Under the pieces are notes generated by a model. It had not been told where the DNA came from. It worked only from the letters and a program-made list of their open reading frames with translations, and did not search any database. This document shows positions 53,907-62,828 of a stretch of DNA of 64,000 nucleotides, piece by piece. Source of the DNA: Persicitalea sp964500445. Its GTDB lineage: Bacteria; Bacteroidota; Bacteroidia; Cytophagales; Spirosomataceae. Each line of letters opens with the position of its first letter. The first letter of the stretch is position 1. A program made the translations under genes and the position numbers. The stretch is taken from assembly GCA_964500445.1 (NCBI GenBank), contig CAZCOG010000035.1:7714-71713 (forward strand), in the 5' to 3' direction.

Positions 53907-53937
53907 TTTGAATACCGGGCGACAAAGCCTAATTTTG
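53907..53937 (+). promoter_or_regulatory. Promoter of the TPR-barrel-HU/SPOR group (TTTG-N19-TAATTTTG)
   Basis: TTTG at 53907-53910 and TAATTTTG at 53930-53937 have 19-base spacing, a full consensus. Start is expected near 53944, a leader of about 28 bases to the large TPR gene. Confidence 0.78.
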
Positions 53938-53971
53938 GCGATTCTATCACTCATCCACCTACCCAAACTCT

Positions 53972-56900
53972 ATGTTATTGAAGCGTAGTCTGAAAACCCT
54001 GCTAATTGTTGCCTGCCTTGGGCAATCGGCGGTTTTTGGTCAAAACTCCATGGGCTACACCCAGCCGGAGGTCCATTTTCGGAATGGCCTGGAATACTTT
54101 GAAAAATCGAATTTTGTGGCCGCCCGCCAGGAATTCAATGAGTTTTTGGCATCCCAGGACAAACTCCTAACTACCAGCGATTATAATGCCGTTACGGCCG
54201 AGTACTATGTGGCAGTAACAGGACTTTACCTTAAATATCCGGAAGCCGAAGTACAGGTAGATCGATTTGTTCGTAACCACGCCGAACATCCCAAGGCGCA
54301 ACTGATTTACGCTGATCTGGGTAAGTACTACTACGAAGGCGGCGATTACGAACAGGCGATTGGCTATCTTGAAAAAGCCATGCAAACGGGCGGTGGCGGT
54401 AGTAAGAGGGTCGAGACGATGTATAGGCTAGGGATGTCCTATTACAACATTCAGAATCTCGATCAGGCGCTGACCTATTTCGATCAGGTAAAAATGGAAA
54501 CTGATTTCGAAAATGCCGCAGATGCATCTTTCTTCGCCGGTGTGATCAATTACAAGAAAAACCGGTACCGTGAGGCTTACGAAGACTTCCTTCGCATCGA
54601 AAACGATTCTTACTATAAAAATGAGGCACCTAACTGGATCGTGTCCTCACTTTATCAGCTAAAAGATTTTGATCAACTACTGACTTACGGCGAGCGGTTG
54701 CTTTCCCAGCAGCGAGGCAATACTAATCTTGACGATGTCGCTCTATACGTAGCTGAAGTACAATACGAAAAAGGAGATTACGAAGCGGCAGTAAAGTCGT
54801 ATGATCGTTACAAGCGAATGATACGGGGCGGATTACCACCGACGGTTGCGCTTCATTATGGTCACTCGCAGTTTAGAAACAACAATTTCGAGGGGGCCAT
54901 AGAAACCATGAAAAACATTGCGCCTGGTAAAGACTCTGTGGCTCAATATGCTTCCTATTTAGTCGGCATTGGTTATTTGCAAACCGGTAACCCCAATTTT
55001 GCCCTTACTGCCTTTGACAATGCCGCTCGCTTACCTTTCAATCCGCTTGTACAGGAAGAGGCAGCGTATAATCACGCCAAAGTACAGCTGGAACTGGGAA
55101 ATTACAGTGAGTCAATCAAAGAGTTTGGGGATTATCTGAAAAAGTACCCCAACAATAAAAACCAGGATGAGGTAGCACAACTAATTGCTGAAGGGTATTC
55201 AGGTTCGAATAATAGCGCCGGAGCCATTACGTACATTGAGGGACTTCGGAATCGGACACCTAAAATCAATGCAACCTATCAACGCCTCACGTTTAACCAG
55301 GGTGTTACCGAATTCAATACTGAGCAATATCCGGCAGCGATCGTTGATTTCAATAAATCATTGAAATACCCCAACGATGCAGATATATTCGTTGCCGCTA
55401 CCTATTATAAAGCAGAGTCCTATTCTGCGCAGCAAAAGTATGATGAGGCAAAACCAATTTATTTGCAACTGACTAAAAACCCGGAGGCTGGGATTTATCG
55501 CCGTAAAAGCCTTTATGGTCTGGGCTACGCATTTTATAATCAGAAGAAATATGCGGAAGCGTTGCCCTACTTCAAAGAATTTACCGCAAATACGGAAGGA
55601 ATGTCGGCGCAAATGATTGAGGATGGTTACGTACGATTAGCTGACAGCTACCTGGCTCTTAAAAAATATACCGAAGCGGTCAATACCTACGAACAGGTTA
55701 CGCGCAATGGCAAGGTCGACAACGACTACTCTTTATTTCAGAAAGGTCGTGCATTTGTCTATATGAACCGCGAAATGGATGCCCGCCGCCAATTCGAGTT
55801 GCTCATTAGCCAGTATCCTTCGTCTCGCTATGTGGACGATGCCATGTTTCAGATTTCCGATCTGGAATTCCAGAAAGACAATTTTCAACAAGCTGTACGC
55901 TTGTTTACCAGAATGATCAATGAGAAGCCCAAAAGCTTCTTAATCCCGGCTGCTCTGCTGCGTCGTGCCCAATCGTATTATAACATTCAGGTGTATGAAG
56001 AAGCAATTAATGACTTTAAGCGAATTTTGCAGGAGTTTCCTGCTTCGCCATCAGCCAGTAGTGCGCTGGAAGGAATTCAGGAAAGCTATAATGCAGTGGG
56101 CAGACCGGAAGAGTTTTCGCAGGTTTTGGCTGTTGTCAGGAAAAATAACCCCGGCAATACCAAGCTTGACGAGGTAGAGTTCGACAATGCCCGGAATCTC
56201 TTCTACGCTGAAAAGTATTCTCAGGCGATCCAGGCTTTACAGGATTATCTTCAGGCTTATCCACAAAGCAAGAATCAGTATGATGCCAGGTACTTCCTGG
56301 GCGCCTCTTACGAGAAATCTGAGCAGATTCAGGAGGCATTACGGTATTACGCGCAGGTCGTGCAGGAGAACCGGTCGAATTACGTGGCCGCCGCTGCACA
56401 GAAGTCGGCAGAACTGGAAATTGCGCGGGGTAATTACACAAGTGCGGTTGGCAATTTTAAAGTACTTCTCAGGAATGCTGAGAATAAGAAAGAACAAACC
56501 ATTGCCTGGATTGGCTTAATGGACACTTATTATTCTCTTAAAAGCTACGACTCGACGCTTTATTACGCCAACCAGGTCATCAATGTAGGCAATATCGTTC
56601 CGGGTGGGCTGGGTAAGGCGCAGCTTTATCTTGGCAAAGTACCCTATGATCGCGGGAATTACGCCAAAGCTACGGAGGAATTCAGAAAATTGGCGGCTGC
56701 CAGTAAAGATGAATATGGAGCGGAAGCAAAGTACTGGATAGCCATGATTCAGTTTAAGGAGAAAAACTATACGGAAGCGGAAAAGACAGTCTTTGAATTG
56801 AGCAAAGAGTTTGAAGGAATCGACTTTTGGCGGGTACGTTCTTTCATCCTTTTGGCGGATGTCTATATGGGTATGAATGAAAAAGCCCAGGCAAAAGCTA

Positions 56901-56986
56901 CCCTGCAATCAATAATTGAGAATTCGGAAGACGCGGAAGCAGTCGATCTGGCAAAAATAAAGTTAGCCGAAATCAACAAAAACTAA
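53972..56986 (+). CDS. Large secreted TPR protein (1004 residues)
   Basis: A signal peptide (about 1-24, ending SAVFGQ) precedes more than 20 tetratricopeptide repeats that fill the whole protein, many with the (Y/F)xxA consensus and YYxxG starts. Such proteins in Bacteroidota act as periplasmic scaffolds. It is followed 20 bases later by an outer-membrane barrel gene, so the two are very likely a functional pair. No catalytic motif is visible and the role is unknown. The gene has its own consensus promoter. Confidence 0.82.
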   Translation: MLLKRSLKTLLIVACLGQSAVFGQNSMGYTQPEVHFRNGLEYFEKSNFVAARQEFNEFLASQDKLLTTSDYNAVTAEYYVAVTGLYLKYPEAEVQVDRFVRNHAEHPKAQLIYADLGKYYYEGGDYEQAIGYLEKAMQTGGGGSKRVETMYRLGMSYYNIQNLDQALTYFDQVKMETDFENAADASFFAGVINYKKNRYREAYEDFLRIENDSYYKNEAPNWIVSSLYQLKDFDQLLTYGERLLSQQRGNTNLDDVALYVAEVQYEKGDYEAAVKSYDRYKRMIRGGLPPTVALHYGHSQFRNNNFEGAIETMKNIAPGKDSVAQYASYLVGIGYLQTGNPNFALTAFDNAARLPFNPLVQEEAAYNHAKVQLELGNYSESIKEFGDYLKKYPNNKNQDEVAQLIAEGYSGSNNSAGAITYIEGLRNRTPKINATYQRLTFNQGVTEFNTEQYPAAIVDFNKSLKYPNDADIFVAATYYKAESYSAQQKYDEAKPIYLQLTKNPEAGIYRRKSLYGLGYAFYNQKKYAEALPYFKEFTANTEGMSAQMIEDGYVRLADSYLALKKYTEAVNTYEQVTRNGKVDNDYSLFQKGRAFVYMNREMDARRQFELLISQYPSSRYVDDAMFQISDLEFQKDNFQQAVRLFTRMINEKPKSFLIPAALLRRAQSYYNIQVYEEAINDFKRILQEFPASPSASSALEGIQESYNAVGRPEEFSQVLAVVRKNNPGNTKLDEVEFDNARNLFYAEKYSQAIQALQDYLQAYPQSKNQYDARYFLGASYEKSEQIQEALRYYAQVVQENRSNYVAAAAQKSAELEIARGNYTSAVGNFKVLLRNAENKKEQTIAWIGLMDTYYSLKSYDSTLYYANQVINVGNIVPGGLGKAQLYLGKVPYDRGNYAKATEEFRKLAAASKDEYGAEAKYWIAMIQFKEKNYTEAEKTVFELSKEFEGIDFWRVRSFILLADVYMGMNEKAQAKATLQSIIENSEDAEAVDLAKIKLAEINKN

Positions 56987-57006
56987 CCCCTCCCAGCACA
57001 AAAACC

Positions 57007-58674
57007 ATGTATAGGAAAAAATATAGGAACAGCGGATTCTTAATGTTGGCAATGGTGCCTTCCGTTGCAGCTTTTGCCCAAAGAGGTGAGATCGAAAGTC
57101 AGACTTACGAAATTGTTAAAGAAAAAAGTATTGAATTTCCGGTAGCTAACCGGCTTTTCGATAAAGTGCAGCCCGTTGAGGCAAAAACAGGTGATAAGAA
57201 AGTCACGTATGAGTTTATAGATCCCAAAATCAATCTGGCCTCGCCCAAATTGACACCTTCGGTGTCGATCCCTTCCGATGAAAAGTCGAGACAGAACATG
57301 CCGGAAGCGCTTAATAACTACATTAAGCTGGGCGGCGGTAACTACGGCCGTTTTCTGGGAGAAGGATTTGTAAGTACCCGGCCGTCCGATGATCTGGTTT
57401 TCTCGGCTCACCTTAAGCAATTATCGGCCGCCACGGGGCCTGTTTATGGTAAATATTCCGCGAATGCAACGACTGATCTTCGTTTTGCGGGCAAGTACAT
57501 TCGCAATGCATTTAAGGTAGATGGACAAATCGATTACGACCGCAGGAATTACTATTTCTATGGTTACCAGCCTCAACCCGAAACAATAGAAATTGATCGA
57601 GATAGTATCCGGCAAACTACCAATCTTTTCGGAGTGCAACTGGGATTTGAAAATACCGAAGCGAAGTCACTCGTCGATTATTCGGTCCGAACCAATTTTT
57701 ATAATCTCAGGGATCGTTATAATGCGTCCGAAACGGATTGGGGTACAACGATTAAAGCTTCGACTCCGGTCTTTGAAAACCTGAATGCCCTTTTTGAGGC
57801 CGGAGCATTCATCTCGCAGCGGGTAGACACTGAAACATACAACCGGAACGTTTTTCGAATCAAACCCCATTTTAAGTACATATCTGACTTCTTTTCAGTT
57901 ACAGCCGGTGTTAATGTAGTGAACCAGACGGATAATACCCTCAATATTAACAGCACTCGAATTTATCCTGTACTTAACCTGGACGTAGTACCCATTCCGG
58001 GTTTGCACATCTATGCAGGTTGGGATGGTGACTTGGTGAGAAATACACTTCGTTCGATGCTTTCTGAAAATCAATGGCTGGGACCTGACGCTTTAATCTT
58101 GAATACGGACAAACGTTCGGACATCTACGCGGGTGTGAAAGGCGAAAATACCCAGGGTATTAATTTTGAGGGAAAAGTATCGTACGCCAACTACGGTAAT
58201 TTTTACTCGTTCAATAATTCATTGGCTGATACCTCTAAGTTCTCGATTTTGTACGATGGAGACAAGACAAACATTCTGACGGTCTCGGCGCAGGTAGGAT
58301 ATACTCATAATGACATCCTGCGCACCTCACTAAAAACCAGCTTTTACAACTACCAACTAGGAGTACTTAAAGAGGCATGGCATCGGCCGACATTCTCGTT
58401 AAACTGGTTTAACGCACTTTCGGTTAACAAGAAGCTTTTCATCAGCAGCGACTTTTACGTAATTAGCGGGTTGAAGGGAAATAATTTTCAAAGTGAAAAA
58501 GTCATAAAACTTCCAACCATTATTGACCTCAATTTGAAGATTGACTACCTGTTAACCAAGAACTTCTCGACCTTTGTGTCAATTAATAACATCTTGGGAA
58601 AACAATATTCCCGCTATCTCTACTATCCTCAGATGGGTTTGAACTTTGTTGGTGGTTTGTCATTTTCTTTCTAA
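57007..58674 (+). CDS. Outer-membrane beta-barrel protein, TonB-receptor-like but without plug
   Basis: A signal peptide (about 1-24, ending AFAQ) leads to a short proline-rich linker and about 430 residues of alternating amphipathic strands with many aromatic girdle residues. It ends with the strand LNFVGGLSFSF, whose terminal Phe is a barrel-assembly signal. No plug domain or TonB box is visible at the N-terminus, although the last third resembles TonB-dependent receptors (NILGKQYSRYLYYP). At 555 residues it is half the size of a TonB receptor. Its neighbour is the TPR protein; the substrate is unknown. Confidence 0.78.
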   Translation: MYRKKYRNSGFLMLAMVPSVAAFAQRGEIESQTYEIVKEKSIEFPVANRLFDKVQPVEAKTGDKKVTYEFIDPKINLASPKLTPSVSIPSDEKSRQNMPEALNNYIKLGGGNYGRFLGEGFVSTRPSDDLVFSAHLKQLSAATGPVYGKYSANATTDLRFAGKYIRNAFKVDGQIDYDRRNYYFYGYQPQPETIEIDRDSIRQTTNLFGVQLGFENTEAKSLVDYSVRTNFYNLRDRYNASETDWGTTIKASTPVFENLNALFEAGAFISQRVDTETYNRNVFRIKPHFKYISDFFSVTAGVNVVNQTDNTLNINSTRIYPVLNLDVVPIPGLHIYAGWDGDLVRNTLRSMLSENQWLGPDALILNTDKRSDIYAGVKGENTQGINFEGKVSYANYGNFYSFNNSLADTSKFSILYDGDKTNILTVSAQVGYTHNDILRTSLKTSFYNYQLGVLKEAWHRPTFSLNWFNALSVNKKLFISSDFYVISGLKGNNFQSEKVIKLPTIIDLNLKIDYLLTKNFSTFVSINNILGKQYSRYLYYPQMGLNFVGGLSFSF

Positions 58675-58713
58675 TTTCGTTTAGTTAAAGTTTAGCTAAA
58701 CCAGATTAATAAG

Positions 58714-59802
58714 ATGACACCTGTTGACAAGTACATCCGTAAATTGCTGTTCGAGTTCGATTGTGTCATCATCCCAGATTTCGGTGGAATACTCACCCAC
58801 CGAATTGGAGTTCAATATGACGAGTCTTCTCAGATTTTCAAGCCATCATGTAAAAGGCTGGCTTTTAATGAAATTCTGAAAATCGACGATGGACTTCTTG
58901 TTTACTACCTCGCATCAGGTGAAAATATTTCCCGAGAAAAGGCTGCTCAGGTAGTTAGGCAGTTTGTACTTTCCTTACGAGCGGATCTTGAGAGTCAGCT
59001 AAAGGCTACTATTGACAAAATCGGCACCTTTTCTACCAATTATGAGGGAAAGTTAATTTTTGAACCTGATTATTCACAGAATTACGAGCAGGATAGTTAC
59101 GGCTTTGAGGAAATTAGCGCGGAACGTTCAGAATGGCAACCGAATTGGTTGCGTCAGGAATTAAATCCTGTCGAAGAAGCGGAGGCAGAAGTGGCCAACG
59201 ACAGTTTGATGATTCCACTATCCAGCAAAAATAACATTCGCTGGGGATGGGCAGCTGCTGCTGCTTTGGTTTGCGCAGCGAGTGCGGCCAGTTATTTCTA
59301 CAAACCTGCTGACAATAGCTTATTGAGTTCACTTGATCCAATATCACTTGTCCGAAGTATATATCAGCCAAATATTGAAAAGAACTATGAAAGCAATCAG
59401 CTGCCTGCCGAATCAGTTGAGATTTCTAATGTAAAGGTTGTTTACTTCATGGAGAACGCTCCTGAGATTATTCAGACCTCTGTGGAAGATGAAAGTCATA
59501 TGGATGGAGAGTCGGCCACTGATGAGAGCGTTCCTCCCAAAGAAGAACAGAAATTGAGTGTTCAGCCCGAGGAGGACTATTTTTTGATTGCAGGTAGTTT
59601 TAGCAGTCAGAAAAATGCTCGTAAACTGCAATCTCAGCTTGTGCGGCAGGGGTTCGACAGAGCCAGTATTCTGGCCGATACGCCCGGCAAGTGGGTTAAA
59701 GTATCCGCCGGTTCATATCAAACACATGGCGAAGCTATTCGGGATAAGGTAAAAGTTGACGAATTGACGCGGGCTGAATCATGGGTATTTCATCGAAAAT
59801 AG
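58714..59802 (+). CDS. CCDC81-type HU domain protein with SPOR domain
   Basis: Three parts are visible: an N-terminal HU-like CCDC81 module (about 1-115, VDKYIRKLLFEFDCVIIPDFGGILTH in consensus sense), one transmembrane helix (about 173-193, WGWAAAAALVCAASAASYF), and an acidic linker. A C-terminal SPOR domain follows (about 288-360, DYFLIAGSFSSQKNARKLQ). SPOR domains bind denuded glycan strands at division sites. The HU part lies in the cytoplasm and may touch the nucleoid or an anchor. The protein could link peptidoglycan to DNA or envelope partners. It follows the barrel gene by 39 bases and is closed by a terminator. Confidence 0.85.
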   Translation: MTPVDKYIRKLLFEFDCVIIPDFGGILTHRIGVQYDESSQIFKPSCKRLAFNEILKIDDGLLVYYLASGENISREKAAQVVRQFVLSLRADLESQLKATIDKIGTFSTNYEGKLIFEPDYSQNYEQDSYGFEEISAERSEWQPNWLRQELNPVEEAEAEVANDSLMIPLSSKNNIRWGWAAAAALVCAASAASYFYKPADNSLLSSLDPISLVRSIYQPNIEKNYESNQLPAESVEISNVKVVYFMENAPEIIQTSVEDESHMDGESATDESVPPKEEQKLSVQPEEDYFLIAGSFSSQKNARKLQSQLVRQGFDRASILADTPGKWVKVSAGSYQTHGEAIRDKVKVDELTRAESWVFHRK

Positions 59803-59824
59803 AAATTGGAATCAGACATTAGTC

Positions 59825-59847
59825 AGGGCCCTATGGGCCCTTTTTTT
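59825..59847 (+). terminator. Terminator after the HU/SPOR gene
   Basis: A 7-bp stem (AGGGCCC with GGGCCCT) closes TAT and is followed by seven T. It also overlaps the -33 box of the next promoter. Confidence 0.8.
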
Positions 59848-59876
59848 GTATAGGAGACGAATTAGTCCTAACTTTA
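59845..59876 (+). promoter_or_regulatory. Promoter-like element for the TonB-like gene (TTTG-N20-TAACTTTA)
   Basis: TTTG at 59845-59848, 20 bases, then TAACTTTA with the last position A rather than G. Start near 59883, leader about 18 bases. The -33 box lies inside the T-run of the preceding terminator. Confidence 0.5.
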
Positions 59877-59900
59877 CGTTATATCGAAAAAACGCAACCT

Positions 59901-60818
59901 ATGCTACTTATTCAAGCTGAAGATCGCCAAAGAATTGCTACCTCGTGGGCCATTTCACTGGCTACGACGCTGCTGATACTTACTGCCTTTTTCTTTATTC
60001 GCCTGAATCAATCAGAGAAGGTAGTTGCACCTATGGAATTGTTTGTAGAAGTCAATTATGGGACAAGCGATGTGGGAAGTGGCAAGATTCAAACCTATAA
60101 TAAACCCAGTGATTCAAAAATTGCTGAGAATATGAAAGCGGGTGAGGAAAAGATTCAAAAGAAGGCCGAAGCACCGCGGCCAACCCCTCCATCACCGCGA
60201 CCTGAGCCAGTTAAACCAACTACGAAGGTAGTTCAAAAGCCTGTAATTACTTCCAAGGCCGAAAGCCCTGTGGAAGAGCCGGAACGAAACGAGTCAAAAA
60301 AGGTGAGTAGTAATGCCCCAAGTACTTCGAGTGCCACAACGCCCGCGCCCACAAAGACAATCAATAATGATGCGCTGTTTAAAAAATCCTCGGGTTCTAG
60401 CTCGGGCAGTAATGGTACCAATGGAACTACCTCCGGTGTTGGAGGAAATAACAATGGCGATGATGCCAATGGAGTAGGAGATAAGGGGGCGAAAAGCGGT
60501 AGCCTGTACAACAAAACATACAAAGGCGGCGGCGGCGGCGGGGGTACTGCGGTTGGTTTGAATTTGAATGGTTGGGCCTGGTCACGGCCTCCCTCAGTTA
60601 ATGATAACTCAGATGCTACTGGCGAGATTACCTTTAAAATAATTGTAGGAAGTAACGGCCGCGTGAAAAATGTAATTCAGTTACGGTCCACTGTCACAGA
60701 CTACGCGGTAATCAATAAATATAAAGACGCTGTTCGCGCTCTAACCTTTGTTCAAAAGGCCGCCAATGTCCCGGATGAATCTACGGGTACTATAACTTTT
60801 AAGATAAGCGCCCGTTAG
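59901..60818 (+). CDS. TonB-family energy-transducer-like protein
   Basis: A short cytoplasmic N-terminus and one helix (about 17-36) are followed by a Pro/Lys/Glu-rich spacer, a Ser/Gly/Asn-rich linker and a C-terminal TonB_C-like domain. The linker holds seven consecutive Gly (209-215, mostly GGC codons). The domain (about 225-305) includes GEITFKIIVGSNGRVKNV and closes with STGTITFKISAR. Normally the ExbB and ExbD genes stand just before such a gene; they are absent here. It is followed two bases later by folC. The domain is recognisable but energy-transducer function is inferred. Confidence 0.78.
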   Translation: MLLIQAEDRQRIATSWAISLATTLLILTAFFFIRLNQSEKVVAPMELFVEVNYGTSDVGSGKIQTYNKPSDSKIAENMKAGEEKIQKKAEAPRPTPPSPRPEPVKPTTKVVQKPVITSKAESPVEEPERNESKKVSSNAPSTSSATTPAPTKTINNDALFKKSSGSSSGSNGTNGTTSGVGGNNNGDDANGVGDKGAKSGSLYNKTYKGGGGGGGTAVGLNLNGWAWSRPPSVNDNSDATGEITFKIIVGSNGRVKNVIQLRSTVTDYAVINKYKDAVRALTFVQKAANVPDESTGTITFKISAR

Positions 60819-60820
60819 TC

Positions 60821-62116
60821 ATGAATTTCCCGGAAACTATCGACTATCTGTATAGTCGCTTACCGATGTTTCAAAATCAGGGGACCCGGGCTTACAAGCC
60901 GGGTCTCTCTGGTATAAAAGCATTCTGCAAGCATCTTGGAAACCCGCAGGAACAGTTCAAATCTATCCATGTAGGTGGTACAAATGGCAAAGGCAGTACT
61001 TCACATATGCTGGCTTCCGTGCTGCAAGCTAGTGGCTATAAAGTAGGACTTTATACATCGCCCCATCTCAAATCATTTACAGAAAGAGTCCGCGTCGATG
61101 GCAAAGAAGTGAATCAAGAGTTCGTAGCGGAATTTGTTACCAGAAATCAGCAATTTATTGAAGATAACAAACCTTCATTCTTTGAAGTAACGGTGGCGAT
61201 GGCGTTCGAATTCTTCGCCAAGCAATCCATCGATATAGCTGTTGTGGAGGTGGGAATGGGTGGTCGCCTTGATTCTACCAACATTATTCACCCATTGGTT
61301 TCTATAATTACAAATATTGGATGGGACCATACTCAGTACTTAGGGAATAGTTTACCTAAAATCGCCCAAGAAAAAGCGGGTATAATCAAGCAAAATGTCC
61401 CAATTGTCATTAGTGAGAATCCTGTTGGTGAGGTGGGGGAAATATTTGAATCAATGGCCCAGAAAATGACCTCTAAACTTTTATGGGCCGCTAATGAATA
61501 TACTATAATTCAGCATGACACAGCGGAAATTGGCCAAACCCTATTAATTGAAAAGACTTTTGACTTATCAAGGATCAAAATTGAACTGGACTTGGCTGGT
61601 GCTTATCAGATGGATAATGTTAAAGGAGTATTGTGCGTACTGGATATTTTGATTACCAAATGTTTTGAGATTCAATCGACTGCTTTAAAATTGGGGCTCT
61701 CTTCGGTTGTCAAGTCTACAGGACTAAAAGGACGTTGGCAAAAATTACAGGAAAAGCCACTGGTGATTTGCGATACAGCTCATAATTTGGAGGGCTTGAA
61801 GCGCACAATTGATCAGTTTCTTACCATTAATGCACCCCAAAAGTACTTCGTCCTAGGTTTTGTGGCAGACAAAGATGTCAAGGGTGTACTTTCTTTGATG
61901 CCGCGTAATGCGTTTTACTACCTTTGCCAGCCCTCTATACAGAGAGCTTTACCTGTTGAAGAGCTAATGTTAATAGCTGATGAGGTAGGGTTAGTGTACA
62001 GAATCTTTGTAAATGTTAATGAGGCATTGGCCCATGCTATTGAAAACGCTTCTCCCCAAGATGCTATATATGTGGGAGGAAGTACTTTTGTAGTAGCAGA
62101 TTTAAATCAAATTTAG
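60821..62116 (+). CDS. folC: Folylpolyglutamate/dihydrofolate synthase
   Basis: FolC adds glutamates to folates and may form dihydrofolate from dihydropteroate. The ATP loop GGTNGKGSTSHML is near residue 50-62, the Mur-ligase Omega loop SPHLKSFTERVRVDG follows, and VEVGMGGRLDSTN holds the metal-binding region. The C-terminal domain has DTAHNLEGL. Length is 431, as usual. It starts two bases after the TonB-like stop and TrmB follows closely. The folate link to folE at 17567 is pathway-level only. Confidence 0.93.
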   Translation: MNFPETIDYLYSRLPMFQNQGTRAYKPGLSGIKAFCKHLGNPQEQFKSIHVGGTNGKGSTSHMLASVLQASGYKVGLYTSPHLKSFTERVRVDGKEVNQEFVAEFVTRNQQFIEDNKPSFFEVTVAMAFEFFAKQSIDIAVVEVGMGGRLDSTNIIHPLVSIITNIGWDHTQYLGNSLPKIAQEKAGIIKQNVPIVISENPVGEVGEIFESMAQKMTSKLLWAANEYTIIQHDTAEIGQTLLIEKTFDLSRIKIELDLAGAYQMDNVKGVLCVLDILITKCFEIQSTALKLGLSSVVKSTGLKGRWQKLQEKPLVICDTAHNLEGLKRTIDQFLTINAPQKYFVLGFVADKDVKGVLSLMPRNAFYYLCQPSIQRALPVEELMLIADEVGLVYRIFVNVNEALAHAIENASPQDAIYVGGSTFVVADLNQI

Positions 62117-62127
62117 AATCAAGTACA

Positions 62128-62799
62128 TTGAGTAGGAAGAAGTTAGACAAATATCAGTTTAGTCGAGAGGCAGAAAACGTAATTGAAAGAGGCAAACCAC
62201 TTTATACAACAATAGGAGGGAAGTGGAAAGAACTTTATTTTGATAACCCCAATCCAATTACTTTGGAATTGGCCTGCGGTAAAGGAGAATACACGATAGG
62301 GTTAGCCCAAAAATTCCCAGACCGAAACTTCATTGGTGTAGATATAAAGGGCGATCGGCTGGCTCGGGGAAGCAAAATTGCCACAGAACTTCAACTCAAA
62401 AATGTCGCATTCTTACGGACATCGATCCAATACATGGATGAATTCTTTATAGAAAACGAAGTTGACGAAATCTGGATTGTTCATCCTGATCCCCAGCTGC
62501 GTGATCGTGACGAAAAAAAACGACTTACCAATACATCTTTTTTAAAGCAATACCAATTCTACTTGAAGCCGGAAGGAACATTGCATCTTAAAACGGATAG
62601 TTTTCCCCTGTATGAATATAGCCTAGGCACGATGGCTGAAATGAAGTTCGAAATAATATGCCATACCTCCAATCTATATCAATCGGAATTACTTTCTCAA
62701 CATCATGGAATATCCACTCATTATGAGCGAGTGTTCGTATCCAAAGGCTTCGATATTAACTATATAAAGGCTATCAACAAAAAAGGGGCATCAATCTGA
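62128..62799 (+). CDS. trmB: tRNA (guanine-46-N7)-methyltransferase TrmB
   Basis: TrmB methylates N7 of G46 in the tRNA variable loop with SAM. The SAM-binding ELACGKGEYTIGLA block is near residue 48, VDIKGDRLARG follows, and the catalytic WIVHPDPQLRDRD replaces the common FPDPWPK motif. Length is 223. The start is TTG, because no ATG or GTG precedes the conserved MSRKKLDKY-like N-terminus. Its stop codon lies inside the hairpin of the downstream terminator. Confidence 0.9.
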   Translation: MSRKKLDKYQFSREAENVIERGKPLYTTIGGKWKELYFDNPNPITLELACGKGEYTIGLAQKFPDRNFIGVDIKGDRLARGSKIATELQLKNVAFLRTSIQYMDEFFIENEVDEIWIVHPDPQLRDRDEKKRLTNTSFLKQYQFYLKPEGTLHLKTDSFPLYEYSLGTMAEMKFEIICHTSNLYQSELLSQHHGISTHYERVFVSKGFDINYIKAINKKGASI

Positions 62800-62815
62800 T
62801 GCCCCTTTTTTGTTG
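62775..62815 (+). terminator. Bidirectional terminator between trmB and gapA
   Basis: A 19-bp perfect stem (CAACAAAAAAGGGGCATCA with its complement) closes a three-base ATC loop. Both arms end in A/T runs. The trmB stop codon is within the right arm, and the gapA stop lies about 14 bases further. Confidence 0.9.
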
Positions 62816-62828
62816 AATATTACCTTGT

